Shown: in pieces, positions 39,708 to 50,182 of the stretch | Position numbering within the stretch: position 1 is the first letter of the stretch | Layout: the number at the start of each line of letters is the position of its first letter | Assembly: GCA_016706365.1 (NCBI GenBank) | Contig: JADJJU010000024.1 | Coordinates: forward strand, 62,001 to 126,000 | Reading direction: 5' to 3' | From: Saprospiraceae bacterium | GTDB lineage: Bacteria > Bacteroidota > Bacteroidia > Chitinophagales > Saprospiraceae | DNA length: 64,000 nucleotides | Notes under the pieces: generated by a model | Database searches by the model: none | What the model was told of the DNA's origin: nothing | Seen by the model: only the letters and a program-made list of their open reading frames with translations | Translations under genes and position numbers: made by a program

Positions 39708-41723
39708 ATGCGGAAATTGCTGTTTCTTTTTCTTTTGGGTTTAATGATTAGCTGTGTACCGGCAAAAAAAGAGCCACCCTCTCCTGAAGCCCTGACATTT
39801 AAACCCAATTTTGCTGAAACAAAACATCAGATTATTTTTAATTGGCAGGACAAATCATCTTCCGATAGTCTTTACCAATACTTACAGGATGAGTCTGAAC
39901 AAATCCGATATTTAGGAGCGCTTGCATTTGGTTCCAACAGAGATTCAAGTGCTATTCCAAAATTAATCCCTTTATTGGCAGATTCATCTGTGGCAGTCAG
40001 AATTGCTACTGCATATGCATTGGGCCAAATAGGAAAAATCGATGCAGAAAAACCATTGACAGATGCTTTTCTGCACCACGACTCAGTGCCCGGATTTCAA
40101 CTTCTGAATGGTACAATTCTGGAAGCTCTGGGGAAATGCGGATCTTCCCAAACCCTAAAACTCATATCAGAAACCAGTACCTATGTTCCGTCCGACACAT
40201 TGATATTGCTGGGACAGGCACGGGGCATTCTACAGTTCATGCTGCGTAATATCACGCATCCTCAGGGAACAGCTGCAATGATCTCATTTCTCAATAATCC
40301 TTCTATTGACACATCCATTCAGACAATAGCAGCATATTATCTTCATCGGGGTAAAAACCTTAATCTCGAAGCACAATGGCCATCTCTCCTCACAGCTTTT
40401 AAAAATCAAAAATCTGATAATGTCAGAATGTTTCTTGTTACTGCGCTGGGTAAAACAAAAAATGAGAAAGCCTTCTCTGAATTAAAACCCATTATTCAGG
40501 ATGAAGCAGAAGATTACAGAGTCCGTGTCAATGCTATTAAAGCACTGCAATATTTAGAATATATTCCGGCGGAGCCATTAATAGCCATGATGATTCAGAA
40601 TCAAAACCATCATATCGCATTGACTGCAGCAGAGTATTTCCTGCAGTTTGGTCAGGCTGAACGGGGATCATATTATGAGGAACTTGCATATAAAATGAAA
40701 GCAGATGCATGGGAAGCTTATTATACTATGTTCGCTGCAGCTCAAAGGCATATTCCGACCTTTTATAAGGAACCAAAGGAGGCTCTGACAGCATTTCTTA
40801 AAAGCAAATTAGAAAAAGAAAGTAATCTTGTCATTAAGAGGAAGATTATTCTTGCATTGGGATATGACATGAATAACATGGTTTTTTTAAAGGATTTAAT
40901 GCTTTCATCTGAGCCTGTCCCTGTTAGATCTGCAGCAGTGGAAGCAATGGGTATACTTTCTGCCCATCCGGAATTCAATGCTTATTTTAAAACATTTGCC
41001 ATAGATTCCAGGAACTTCATTTCAAAGTATTTGCTTCAATTATGTAATAATCCCAGCTCTCAACTTATTGCTGCAGCCGCTTCCGTCCTGAGCAACCCTG
41101 AAAATAATCTTAAAATTTATATCAATGATTCGCTTGATTTAAATTTGGTATTAGACAGTCTTAAATTACCTGCTCAGATTGAGGATCATGTTGAATTAAG
41201 TAATTTGATTCATTCGATCAAAGGAACTACTGCATCTCCATTCAGGCCACAATTTAATCACCCTATCGAATGGGTAGCTTTGCAACAAGTCCCGGATACT
41301 TCAAGGGCAACCATCAAAACAAGCCGGGGAGATATTTCAGTAGAATTGTATAAAAATATTGCACCGGGAACAGTCCTGAGTTTTCATCAATTAATAGAGC
41401 AGGGGTTTTATAAAGGAAAAATATTTCACAGAGTTGTACCCAATTTCGTGATTCAGGGAGGATGTACACGGGGCGACGGATTTGGAAGCCTGGATTTCAC
41501 CCTGAGATCAGAGCTGCCTCCAATTTATTATGAATCAGAAGGACTTCTTGGAATGGCATCCGCCGGAGCCGATACAGAAAGTCAGCAGTTTTTCATTACA
41601 CATTCCCCAACTCCTCACCTTACCGGAAAATACACCATATTCGGAAAAGTCACTCAGGGGATGAATATTGTGCACCAGATTAGAGCAGGAGATATCATTC
41701 AGGATATAGTTCTCGTCCAATAA
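39708..41723 (+). CDS. Lipoprotein with HEAT repeats and a C-terminal cyclophilin-type PPIase domain
   Basis: 671 residues. Lipoprotein signal with cysteine at position 16 (LGLMISC). Residues about 50-500 are HEAT/PBS-lyase-like repeats (LGALAFGSNRDSSAIPKLIPLLADSSVAVR, then many alike). The last 130 residues are a cyclophilin domain: FHRVVPNFVIQGGCTRGDG, GLLGMASAGADTESQQFFITHSPTPHL and YTIFGKVTQGM. The cyclophilin catalytic Arg (FHRV) and Gln (SQQFF) are present, so it may be active. The fusion suggests a periplasmic or outer-membrane folding factor with a large protein-binding scaffold. Confidence 0.88.
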   Translation: MRKLLFLFLLGLMISCVPAKKEPPSPEALTFKPNFAETKHQIIFNWQDKSSSDSLYQYLQDESEQIRYLGALAFGSNRDSSAIPKLIPLLADSSVAVRIATAYALGQIGKIDAEKPLTDAFLHHDSVPGFQLLNGTILEALGKCGSSQTLKLISETSTYVPSDTLILLGQARGILQFMLRNITHPQGTAAMISFLNNPSIDTSIQTIAAYYLHRGKNLNLEAQWPSLLTAFKNQKSDNVRMFLVTALGKTKNEKAFSELKPIIQDEAEDYRVRVNAIKALQYLEYIPAEPLIAMMIQNQNHHIALTAAEYFLQFGQAERGSYYEELAYKMKADAWEAYYTMFAAAQRHIPTFYKEPKEALTAFLKSKLEKESNLVIKRKIILALGYDMNNMVFLKDLMLSSEPVPVRSAAVEAMGILSAHPEFNAYFKTFAIDSRNFISKYLLQLCNNPSSQLIAAAASVLSNPENNLKIYINDSLDLNLVLDSLKLPAQIEDHVELSNLIHSIKGTTASPFRPQFNHPIEWVALQQVPDTSRATIKTSRGDISVELYKNIAPGTVLSFHQLIEQGFYKGKIFHRVVPNFVIQGGCTRGDGFGSLDFTLRSELPPIYYESEGLLGMASAGADTESQQFFITHSPTPHLTGKYTIFGKVTQGMNIVHQIRAGDIIQDIVLVQ

Positions 41724-41760
41724 TATTTGCAAATTTAACAATCAATAATACTCAGATTCC

Positions 41761-42873
41761 ATGTTTAAAAATACCCCATTAACATCAATACATGAAGCAT
41801 TAAAGGCTAAGATGGCCGGATTTGCAGGCTACAATATGCCGATTTCATATAAAGGAATAATTGAAGAACATCTGAATATCAGAAATAATGTAGGCGTATT
41901 TGATGTCTCTCATATGGGCGAGTTCATTGTGAGGGGAAGACAAGCGCTTCCTTTTTTACAGCTTGTCACCAGTAATGATGTGTCAAAGCTGGAAATAGGA
42001 GATGTTCAATATTCCTGTTTGCCAAACAAAGATGGCGGCATAGTGGACGATTTGCTTGTTTATCGCCTTACAGAAGAAATGTGCAGCGAGGGAGAACAGT
42101 CCTTTATGTTGGTTGTCAATGCATCCAACATTGAAAAGGACTGGAATTGGCTTGAAGGCCACAAGTCGGACTTTGAAGTAGATATGATTAATATATCTGA
42201 AGAAACAGGATTAATCGCAGTTCAGGGCCCTAAAGCTGCTGAAGCGCTTCAATCTTTGACAGATATCGACCTGGCCGGAATGAAATATTATACATTTGAA
42301 AAGGGACGTTTTGCGGGTCTTGAAAATGTACTGGTTTCAGCAACTGGATACACAGGATCAGGAGGGTTTGAAATTTACTGTGCTTCTGGGCAGTTGGTGG
42401 ATGTTTGGAATGCCGTTTTTGAAGCCGGTAAATCTTTGAATATTCAGCCGGCCGGACTTGGATGCAGAGATACCCTGAGACTTGAAATGGGTTTTTGTCT
42501 TTATGGAAATGATATAGACGATACCACTTCTCCATTAGAAGCGGGACTGGGCTGGATCACAAAGTTGCAGAAAGGTGCATTCCATTCTTCAGAAATCATG
42601 ATGCAACAAAAACAAAATGGAGTTGTTAGAAAACTGGTCGGATTTGAGGTTAATGACAGAAGAGTTCCCAGACATGGATATCCCATAGCAGATGCTTCAG
42701 GGAATGCTATCGGAGAAGTCACTTCGGGAACTATGTCACCAAGCCTTGAACGACCTATCGGTATGGGCTATGTCAAGACGGAATTTGCAAAAGCTGGAAC
42801 AGAAATATTTGTGCAGGCAGGATCTAAAAATCTGGCTGCAACTGTTGTCAAACTTCCTTTTTTGACAAAATAG
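41761..42873 (+). CDS. gcvT: Aminomethyltransferase, glycine cleavage T-protein
   Basis: 370 residues, close to the usual 360-370. N-terminal FDVSHMGEF (folate-dependent fold), VTSNDVSKL, ISATGYTGSGGFEI-like VSATGYTGSGGFEIY, RDTLRLEMGFCLYGND, and the late EVTSGTMSPSLERPIGMGYV. It transfers the aminomethyl group from H-protein to tetrahydrofolate. Other gcv genes are not in the window, which is normal in this phylum. A GbsR-like regulator gene follows 37 bp later on the same strand. Confidence 0.93.
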   Translation: MFKNTPLTSIHEALKAKMAGFAGYNMPISYKGIIEEHLNIRNNVGVFDVSHMGEFIVRGRQALPFLQLVTSNDVSKLEIGDVQYSCLPNKDGGIVDDLLVYRLTEEMCSEGEQSFMLVVNASNIEKDWNWLEGHKSDFEVDMINISEETGLIAVQGPKAAEALQSLTDIDLAGMKYYTFEKGRFAGLENVLVSATGYTGSGGFEIYCASGQLVDVWNAVFEAGKSLNIQPAGLGCRDTLRLEMGFCLYGNDIDDTTSPLEAGLGWITKLQKGAFHSSEIMMQQKQNGVVRKLVGFEVNDRRVPRHGYPIADASGNAIGEVTSGTMSPSLERPIGMGYVKTEFAKAGTEIFVQAGSKNLAATVVKLPFLTK

Positions 42874-42910
42874 TATCGATAGCATTTTATGTTTTATAAA
42901 TGAGTCTATC

Positions 42911-43414
42911 ATGCAACTGAAAGAAGCAAAAGCCAGGTTTATAAATACCTGGGGACAGCAAGGTGTGAGTTGGGGAATATGCAGAACGATGGCTCAGGTT
43001 CATGCATTGCTTTTGATTTCATGCAGACCACTCTGTGCGGATCAAATAATGGAAGAGCTCAATATCTCCAGAGGAAATGCTAATATGAATATCAGGGCTC
43101 TGATGGATTGGGGACTGATATATAAAGTACCCAAAGAAGGCCCGGACAGGAAAGAATATTTCGCGGCTGAAAAGCAAATGACTGTTGTCTTCAAACAGAT
43201 AGTCAAGCAACGCAAAAAGAGAGAATTGGATCCGATCATTGATCTGCTGGATGAATGTGAAGACCTGAAGTCAAGCTGTCCTGAATCTCAGGAATTCAGT
43301 AAAATGGTCTCAGATCTCAAATCCTTTTCACAGAAAGCAGATATGGCACTGGATAATCTGATAAAGTTGGATAGTCACTGGCTTTCCGGAACATTGCTGA
43401 GGATGATAAAGTAA
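42911..43414 (+). CDS. GbsR/MarR-family transcriptional regulator
   Basis: 167 residues with a winged helix-turn-helix (LCADQIMEELNISRGNANMNIRALMDWGLIYKV) of the GbsR group, preceded by the helix GVSWGICRTMAQVHALLLIS and followed by a C-terminal dimerising helix pair. GbsR proteins regulate glycine-betaine and related genes; here the target is unknown. Close placement behind gcvT allows co-transcription. No operator could be identified. Confidence 0.85.
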   Translation: MQLKEAKARFINTWGQQGVSWGICRTMAQVHALLLISCRPLCADQIMEELNISRGNANMNIRALMDWGLIYKVPKEGPDRKEYFAAEKQMTVVFKQIVKQRKKRELDPIIDLLDECEDLKSSCPESQEFSKMVSDLKSFSQKADMALDNLIKLDSHWLSGTLLRMIK

Positions 43415-43489
43415 TCTAGTTAGAATTCAGATGTCTGAATTTAGCCTTTCAGGTTAAATGGATTCCACTAAATAGCAGTAGTTATTGAT

Positions 43490-43840
43490 TTAAAATTCCT
43501 TGTTTAATATTTCACTGATTACCAATTTTACTTCAGGAAGATCATTTTCAATAATTTTCCAAACTATATCCAATTTTATATTAAAATATTCGTGTGCAAT
43601 GAAATTGCGGAATGCGCGAACCCTATGCCAGGGATACTTGTATTTATCCAATAAGTCGCTTTCGACATGAACTATTGCTTCTCTCATCACTGTAAAGTTG
43701 AACAAGACAGCGTGGATGGTCATTTTGTCACTGCAAAAAGACTCCAAAGTAGCTCCTTTGACGCAGGTCTCAATTACTACTATAGCTTGCTAGATATGCT
43801 CAAGGCGAACCTGATTGTCAAGGTTTTTATCTTTTTTCAT
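43490..43840 (-). pseudogene. hepT: HepT-like HEPN toxin, interrupted by an amber codon
   Basis: The full frame from ATG 43840 to the stop at 43490 would encode 116 residues, the usual HepT size. It starts MKKDKNLDNQVRLEHI, hits TAG at codon 17 (43792-43790) and continues without shift as QAIVVIETCVKGATLESF. The C-terminal catalytic HEPN motif R-x4-H-x-Y is intact (RNFIAHEYF). Family knowledge: HepT is an RNase whose Tyr in HxY is AMPylated by MntA. The break is a base substitution, unlike the run-length errors elsewhere, so it may be real; restart at the downstream Met is possible. It lies 37 bp behind the antitoxin gene. Confidence 0.72.
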
Positions 43841-43877
43841 ACACTAGTTGGAGGTCGGACTTTATGTGTTCGTAAAT

Positions 43878-44417
43878 CTATGGTTTAAAACTATCCATAA
43901 AACCAACATCTACTTTTCTGTTAATTACTTTCTCAGCTTCATGCTGTAAATCGGCCAGCTCAAAATATCCAAAACTGCTGTCGGCTTCAATTGCTACATC
44001 AATATCGCTTCCCGGAGTAACCTCCTGTCGGGCAAATGACCCAAATATCCATGCTTTTTTAATGCTTGTGAACTTAGAAAGAACAGTTTTGAGTTCTTTC
44101 AGGATTTCATTTCGATCGATTTTCAAAAATGTTTTATATGCCATTTGCTCCTCTGCAGCTTGCAAAGCCTCTACGGCATTATCTTCTCCATCCAACTCCC
44201 GCAATAATTTTTCAGACAACCATGCCACCAGTAATTCTTTTTCTGCTACCGCATAATAAGAAGCCAACTTCAAAACCATTTCACGATTTACAGGACGTAA
44301 ACCCCGTTCAATTTTACTCAAAATCGCCTGGTCCATATCAAGAAATGCAGCAACTTTTCGAAGCGGTAATTTCTTTTCTTCCCGAAGCTTCCGTAATTTT
44401 TCTCCCAGGCTATTCAC
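43878..44417 (-). CDS. XRE-type HTH fused to an MntA-like nucleotidyltransferase (antitoxin)
   Basis: 179 residues from a GTG at 44417. Residues 5-60 are an XRE/Cro-like helix-turn-helix (LREEKKLPLRKVAAFLDMDQAILSKIERG). Residues about 105-179 are a minimal nucleotidyltransferase with GS-x10-D-x-D intact (GSFARQEVTPGSDIDV), the motif MntA uses to AMPylate HepT. Family antitoxins of this kind usually lack a DNA-binding domain; here one is joined, so the protein could both neutralise the toxin and repress its own promoter. A palindrome stands immediately upstream. It precedes hepT in the same direction. Confidence 0.82.
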   Translation of the reverse strand: MNSLGEKLRKLREEKKLPLRKVAAFLDMDQAILSKIERGLRPVNREMVLKLASYYAVAEKELLVAWLSEKLLRELDGEDNAVEALQAAEEQMAYKTFLKIDRNEILKELKTVLSKFTSIKKAWIFGSFARQEVTPGSDIDVAIEADSSFGYFELADLQHEAEKVINRKVDVGFMDSFKP

Positions 44418-44431
44418 TGGACAAAATTAGA

Positions 44432-44450
44432 TTTGACATATTTTGTCAAA
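44432..44450. promoter_or_regulatory. Candidate operator for the HTH-MntA protein
   Basis: TTTGACA (44432-44438) and TGTCAAA (44444-44450) form an inverted repeat with a 5-bp spacer, 15 bp upstream of the GTG start. An overlapping second pair, GACAAAAT near 44420 and ATTTTGTC at 44440-44447, repeats the same half-site. Position and symmetry suit auto-repression by the HTH domain. Confidence 0.5.
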
Positions 44451-44584
44451 GGCAAGCTATTTTCTGGATAATTCTTGATTGCTAGTAGTGTTTCCTTACC
44501 ATGGACTTAAACGGCTGGAATTGATGAAATCAGAAGTCAGAAGAAAATGTATTGTGCCAGATTACAAATCAATTTCCTTAATCC

Positions 44585-44651
44585 TCTCAATCTTCCCAAA
44601 CTCCCATGCCCGAACCCTCACTCACTCATCAATCTTCTCAATCTTCCCAAA
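44585..44651. repeat. Direct repeat of TCTCAATCTTCCCAAA in a CT-rich spacer
   Basis: The 16-bp word occurs at 44585-44600 and 44636-44651, 51 bp apart, inside a strongly C/T-skewed stretch (about 44575-44700) between the serine hydrolase end and the antitoxin promoter. No gene fits; the open frames here only reflect the base skew. Confidence 0.7.
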
Positions 44652-44684
44652 ACCCATTACTTGAACCTCCAATCACACACTCAA

Positions 44685-46364
44685 TCACTCCACCTTCTTC
44701 ATCTCCATCTTACGTCCACCCTGATTAAGTACAAGTTTTATGATTTTATTTTGCTCATCCCTTACAAACTCGATTTCAGCATCCACTTCCCTTGGATAAA
44801 AACGATCTTTTGCCAACGGTACTAATTCAAACGGAGGCTGCGCTGTAGCCTGTGCTATTAATGCTGTATTTTCTAAATAAATTCTGATAGCAAATGATTC
44901 CTGCAATTCATACTTGCCAATATATTGTGGCAACTCTTCAGGGCTGATTTTGTACTCCTTTTTTTCTTCTGCTATTTCTTCAATCCTGGTCCAGATTTCG
45001 GCTTCACTTGTCCCAGTTTTGAAACTGAGATTATCTACCACACCCTGCTCATTTCTATTGAAAGTGATCTTTGAAGCTGAACCTGTGAAAAACACCTTAT
45101 CCTTGTCCATAAATTTGAGATGGAATTCTGATCCACGCCCGCGTTGTGAAAATAAAGAATCATTTCTCACAAAAATCCTGCGCTTTTCAGCTACATCATT
45201 TGTAAATAAGCCTGTGTACTGAGAAAATATTTTTGGATCTACCTTGATTTCTGCATATTCAAATGGCTTGTCGATAGCCACAGCTCCCATTTGCACAGTC
45301 AGTGAAGGTGGCTGTCCTTCTGAATTGCTGAACCCAATGATATACACATCTTCCTGAGGGAAATAAATACCATTACTCAGAAAGCCATTGATTCCACCGC
45401 TGTGCTCGATAGTTTTGCTACCCTCCAGATCGCCGATGATCAATCCATATGCATAATTGGTTTTTTTACCATTATTAAGAGTGGCAGGGATCAATGCTTT
45501 TTCCAGTGATGCCTTAGAAATTACCTTTCCTGACATCAACGCATTATTCCATATCAACATATCGTCTACAGTTGACAAAATGGAACCAGCAGCATAAGGC
45601 TGTGTCATACTGAGATACGGTGCATTGATTACACCCTCATCCCTTATTGCATAACCCTGGGCTCTGTTTGGAATGATAGTCTCAGCATTGTCATAATATG
45701 AATGCTTCATGCCCAGAGCTGTGAAAATGTTCTTTTGCAAATATTCTCCATATGTCATTCCGGAGACTTTTTCGATGATGAAACCCAGAAGGATATACCC
45801 TGAATTATTATAATTCCATTGTTCTCCCGGGAGGAACTCCATTGGTTCATTTTTGAAATAGTCCACAAGTGCAGACACTGTGAAATCCTTTTTTCTTGTT
45901 TCAGCATCCCAGCCAGTCATGTCAGTATAGCTTTGAATTCCGGAAGTGTGATGTATCAGATGTGCTACTGTAATGCGGTTTCCATGCGTAGGATAATCGG
46001 GGATAAATTTGGTGATATCATCCTCCGGGCTGAGCTTTCCTTGCTCGATCAGTTGCATAATGGAAACAGCTGTGAATTGCTTTGTGATGGATCCTATTCT
46101 GAATACATGCTCTGGTTTTAGGTCTATATTATGTTCCAGATTTGCCTTGCCAATTGCACGTCGATAAATAGCTTTTCCGTTTTTTGCAATTAGAATTGCC
46201 ATTCCGGGTCCATCCGGTTTGACTTCTGCTTCAAACAAACGATCGAAGGCCATTGCATATTTATCCGGTTTGATGCCTTTAGGTGGCTTGTTTTTCTGGG
46301 CGACGGCGAATTGTGAAACTCCTATTACTAAAATAATGGAGCAGATAATAGATTTTGTTTTCAT
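44685..46364 (-). CDS. Secreted serine hydrolase, beta-lactamase/PBP (class C, S12) family
   Basis: About 559 residues from the ATG at 46364, with signal peptide MKTKSIICSIILVIGVSQFAVAQ. Active-site motifs: S92-x-x-K95 (SITK), YNN (EQWNYNNSGY) and HSGG. Residues about 40-370 form the S12 domain; the last 180 are a lipocalin-like/DUF3471-type tail seen in many such secreted hydrolases. Likely an esterase or peptidase in the periplasm or outside; resistance function is not implied. Transcribed alone. Confidence 0.87.
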   Translation of the reverse strand: MKTKSIICSIILVIGVSQFAVAQKNKPPKGIKPDKYAMAFDRLFEAEVKPDGPGMAILIAKNGKAIYRRAIGKANLEHNIDLKPEHVFRIGSITKQFTAVSIMQLIEQGKLSPEDDITKFIPDYPTHGNRITVAHLIHHTSGIQSYTDMTGWDAETRKKDFTVSALVDYFKNEPMEFLPGEQWNYNNSGYILLGFIIEKVSGMTYGEYLQKNIFTALGMKHSYYDNAETIIPNRAQGYAIRDEGVINAPYLSMTQPYAAGSILSTVDDMLIWNNALMSGKVISKASLEKALIPATLNNGKKTNYAYGLIIGDLEGSKTIEHSGGINGFLSNGIYFPQEDVYIIGFSNSEGQPPSLTVQMGAVAIDKPFEYAEIKVDPKIFSQYTGLFTNDVAEKRRIFVRNDSLFSQRGRGSEFHLKFMDKDKVFFTGSASKITFNRNEQGVVDNLSFKTGTSEAEIWTRIEEIAEEKKEYKISPEELPQYIGKYELQESFAIRIYLENTALIAQATAQPPFELVPLAKDRFYPREVDAEIEFVRDEQNKIIKLVLNQGGRKMEMKKVE

Positions 46365-46559
46365 TTTGAACTCTTTTTGTTTGGCTTGGATGATACAAAT
46401 CAAGAGAAAGTTACAAGCAAAATCAATTTATTTCTTCCTGACGGTGGAAAAATGAGATCAAAGTACCGAAATCTCCTGATGGGCGGTTTTATTGGTCAGA
46501 AAGCAGGTATGCATACTTTTAAGGATATTCAATATCTGTATTACTCCTTGTATGAAAAA

Positions 46560-49500
46560 TCATTTCTGGACGATCAATTTTCCATGCATAATTCCTTCAG
46601 CTCCCTCGACTGTGATCAGGTAAAAACCATTCATAAGTTGATCAGTTTGTAGCTCAATGTTCATACTTAGATCCTGCACCTGTTGCACAGAGAGAGACCG
46701 GCCACTGGTGTTGAAAATTCTTATGATTCCCTTACCCTTTATTCTGCCATTAGTGCTTAGATAACAGTTTTGCGATGCAGGGTTGGGGATGATACTAAGT
46801 TTCTTAAATGCCTCTTCCGCAACTTCAATAATTCCGGTGGTGACTTCTGGTGTCCACCTGGTTTGAACGGTATTGGTATATCCTCCAATCCTATTGTCAA
46901 AAATGATACTGGCAGTATTTTGAAAATAGAAATTTGGGTTATTATCTTTTCTTATCCGTATACCGAATTTGAAAAAACCATCTACCTCATAGGCATCAGG
47001 GTTGGTTGGAGGCAAATTTGCATTTTCAAAATATACCCTTAAAATACGCGAAGGTAAAAGCTCCCATTTAGTGATGTTATGGCTGGAGCCAATAATTCTT
47101 ATCGAATTTACATCTAACTCCGGTGCCAGCACATCTGATATCTGAAAATCCTTTACTTCTACATTGGAGGGGTTTTGAAAGTAAATTGTGTATACCAGCT
47201 CCTTTCCTTCCTTCATTTCAGCCTCAGTCATTCCCTGCTCTGGGTGTACTCTTTTTCTATAGTAGGTATTAGAATTTGAGCCTACTTTATCCTCAATGAT
47301 GAAAAAATTATCTAAGATGTTTTCGTCCGCTTGATCCGGAGAAATATGAGCATAAGTCTTAATTAAAGAATCTGTTTCCAGGAAATAGGAAAGTTTTCCT
47401 TCTACCAGAATTTGTTTTTTCTCAAACATGGCCAAATCCTCAAATCGCCATATTAAACTGTCCATATTTATTGCGGTGGGCTGAGGAGTTGATTGTATAA
47501 AATTAAAGGCAGGATCCATCTTCAGACTTACAACTCCGGAAAAAGGAACTGTTCCTGTGTTTTTATATTGCAAATGAATATTGATATCATTTCCTGAGCC
47601 CGGCTGTCTGTTATAAGTGCCTGTGATGCTTCCATCAGTAATATTAGGTCTGAAGCTCACAGCAAAATCATAGCTGTCAATACTGTCATGAGTGATATAA
47701 AATGGAGGCTCTATATTTTCTACATATTCAGAAAACAGGTTTGGTCTTAGTGTATCATTTAATTCAAAAGAAGGCCTTATTTCAAATTGTCCAATTTCAT
47801 CGCTTAAAGTAAAGTAGTTTTTTGTTGGATAATTAACAGTGTTTATCATGATCTGAACATCTGATATATATTTTTCATTAGGATCTTTTATTCCGTCTCC
47901 GTTGAGGTCATGAAATATACAGCCTTTGGCCATTTGCCTTTCCAGTCGTGATAATGAAGATTTAAATACACCACCACCATTGATTTGACCGATGTAAACT
48001 GTGTCATTCAGGAGAGTCATGGATTCATAGGAAGGATTCATTATTCTCTCCCAACTTCTGCCCTTGTCCACTGAATAAAATAAAGATGAGCGCTCTGTTT
48101 GGAGGTAGTAAATACCATTATATTGGTTCATGCTGACTACATCATTTGGTCTGATTTCATTAATGCTTAATCCATCGCCAGAAAATTCCCAGTCAACTCC
48201 ATCAATTGAGGAAAATAAAAATGTCTGATTACCCGAGACTGTAATTAAGAACAATCGAGCTTCCGTCACATAAATTGACCTTAAGCCTTCGGGTATATTG
48301 TCCAACTCTTCCCAACTTTGTGCATCATCTTTGGATACTATCAACTTACCATTGGAATCAATTGCCCAGATTTGATCTTTAAAAACTACTCCCGAAGTCA
48401 AATACCTTGGAATTGCAAGCCAGGTAACTCCAAAATCCTTACTGATATATTTTTGATTAAAGCCACCTTGAATGTATATGTAATCTCCAATCCAGAAATA
48501 GTTTTCTAAATCATGCGGATGGCCAAAAGGATGAGTTAAGGTGTCCCAGTCTGTGCTCAAGTTTGCAGAAATATAAATCTCTCCTGAGTTAATCTTATCA
48601 TATAAGAAATATCCTGATGCACTTGTTAAAAATGGAAAGCTGGGAAAAGCAGATATCGGTAGCCCTGAATAACTCCATTCCCCTGAAGTGAGATCGTATT
48701 TATGAATGCTATTATCTGAATAAAGTTGAGCCCAAATCGAATTATCGCCTGCCCATAATTTCCTGATTCCTGAAGAATTCAGCCCATTGCTAGCTGGTAG
48801 ATACGAATTAGTTGAATCATCAAATAAAAAACATCCATCCTTCGCTGAAAACAATAGAAGCTTGTCCTTAATCTTCGCCATATTCTTATATTGACCGTTG
48901 AGAATAATGCTTTTCCAGCTAAACCCTCCATTGTCAGTATATCTGATAAAATTCCCGCTTTGAAAATAGACCTTATTGTCTTTTTCTATCATGTGTGGCT
49001 AATCTGGGTTGATTGCGTGGCAAAGGTGATCCAGACTTCTCCCTTGTTCAGACTTGAGTAGAATTTATTTCCGGACTTAACAATGATATTTAAATCCCTG
49101 ATGTAGAGCGCTTCCAATATTCCTCCTGAAACCGGCATGTTCCATGAAAAAACCCATTTACCTGATTGTGGATTAAACTCAAAAATCTGGTCCCCATTCA
49201 TTCCAAAAACTCTGTCAACTGAAGCGAATAGTGAACTGAACGCAATACTGTCATAAGATACCTGCTTCCAGCTTTGCCCATCAGTTTGCGATCTGTATAG
49301 TTTCTCCCCCGCTTTAAAATATATGCCATGAGAGCAAAGCATCACCTGATTAAAATTGTAGTAAGCATCTGAAGGAACTGATGCATTGAACCAGGAATCA
49401 CCGTTATCTTTACTTAGTTGAAATTGAATCTCCTTAGTTAGACCAACACCTTTATTTTGTTCCGTGTAAATGGAAATTCGTTCGTTTGCAACAACAATAT

Positions 49501-49711
49501 TGGCTGCAGTGATTGTATTTATAACTTCCCAGGTTTGACCGTCCCCAGTCCTGTATAGAACATAGTTATCATATACAAAAGCGAAATCTTTATTGAAATA
49601 TGGAGTGCAATTTCCAAGTCCTTCAGGTCCTCCTGTATGTTCCCACTGAAATTGAGCAAGGAGGGAATGGGCAAGGCAAACCAAGCCCACAATAGTGTAA
49701 AGTTTTTTCAT
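46560..49711 (-). CDS. Secreted T9SS cargo with BNR/Asp-box-like repeats, one frame break
   Basis: The first part (48989-49711) has signal peptide MKKLYTIVGLVCLAHSLLAQ and repeats of the type LSKDNGDSWF, RSQTDGQSW. The second (46560-48992) continues the same repeats (YTDNGGFSWKSI, SKDDAQSWEELDN, SVDKGRSWERI), so these are one gene of about 1,050 residues with a frame change near 48990. After the propeller come an SdrD B-like/DUF domain (FHDLNGDGIKDPNEKYISDV), a DUF11-like domain and a T9SS type A sorting tail (LSIIPNPASQNC to GKLIVQK). Surface or secreted; ligand unknown. Confidence 0.8.
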
Positions 49712-50182
49712 GGCATGGGATTTAATGCCAAAACAAGCCAATAAAATGAAACAGCTTAAATATACTATTATTCAAGATAATCGTAAAGATTATTCAGGTA
49801 AATTCAAGAAAATTAACATTTATATTAGGCTTATGATTAGTTCATATAGCACATGCAGTTTCAGGCGTGGGCAGTCACCAATCTGAAATCCATATTTTAT
49901 CTTAATCTGATATTTCTGTGTATACTCAGGATTGTGATCTGATTTTAAACTAAAATACTAATTGTCTATTCGGTCTGATTATTGTAGCTATTTATAAACA
50001 TGTCTTGATTGTAGTTCCAAACTTCTTCCTAAAGGCTAAGTTTTACCAACCAAAGCCAAAGACTTTTAGTTAGATACTTGACGTTATGGACCTGAATACA
50101 ATCCTTCTATCCCTTTTATTTTCATAGGGCTAAGAATTTAAAGTGATTATTCGATTACCTTTGTTGATAGATTTTATGGAGC
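49712..50182. other. Intergenic region between divergent T9SS genes
   Basis: About 470 bp, AT-rich, presumably holding the promoters of both flanking genes. No open frame, repeat family member or convincing hairpin was found. Confidence 0.5.

Noticed and set aside
44585..44651. CRISPR-like array in the CT-rich spacer
   Set aside because: Only two copies of a 16-bp word, no regular repeat-spacer series and no cas genes.
44547..44825. Open frames on + in the CT-rich spacer
   Set aside because: Leu/Pro/His-rich translation follows from the C/T skew and runs antisense into the serine hydrolase end.
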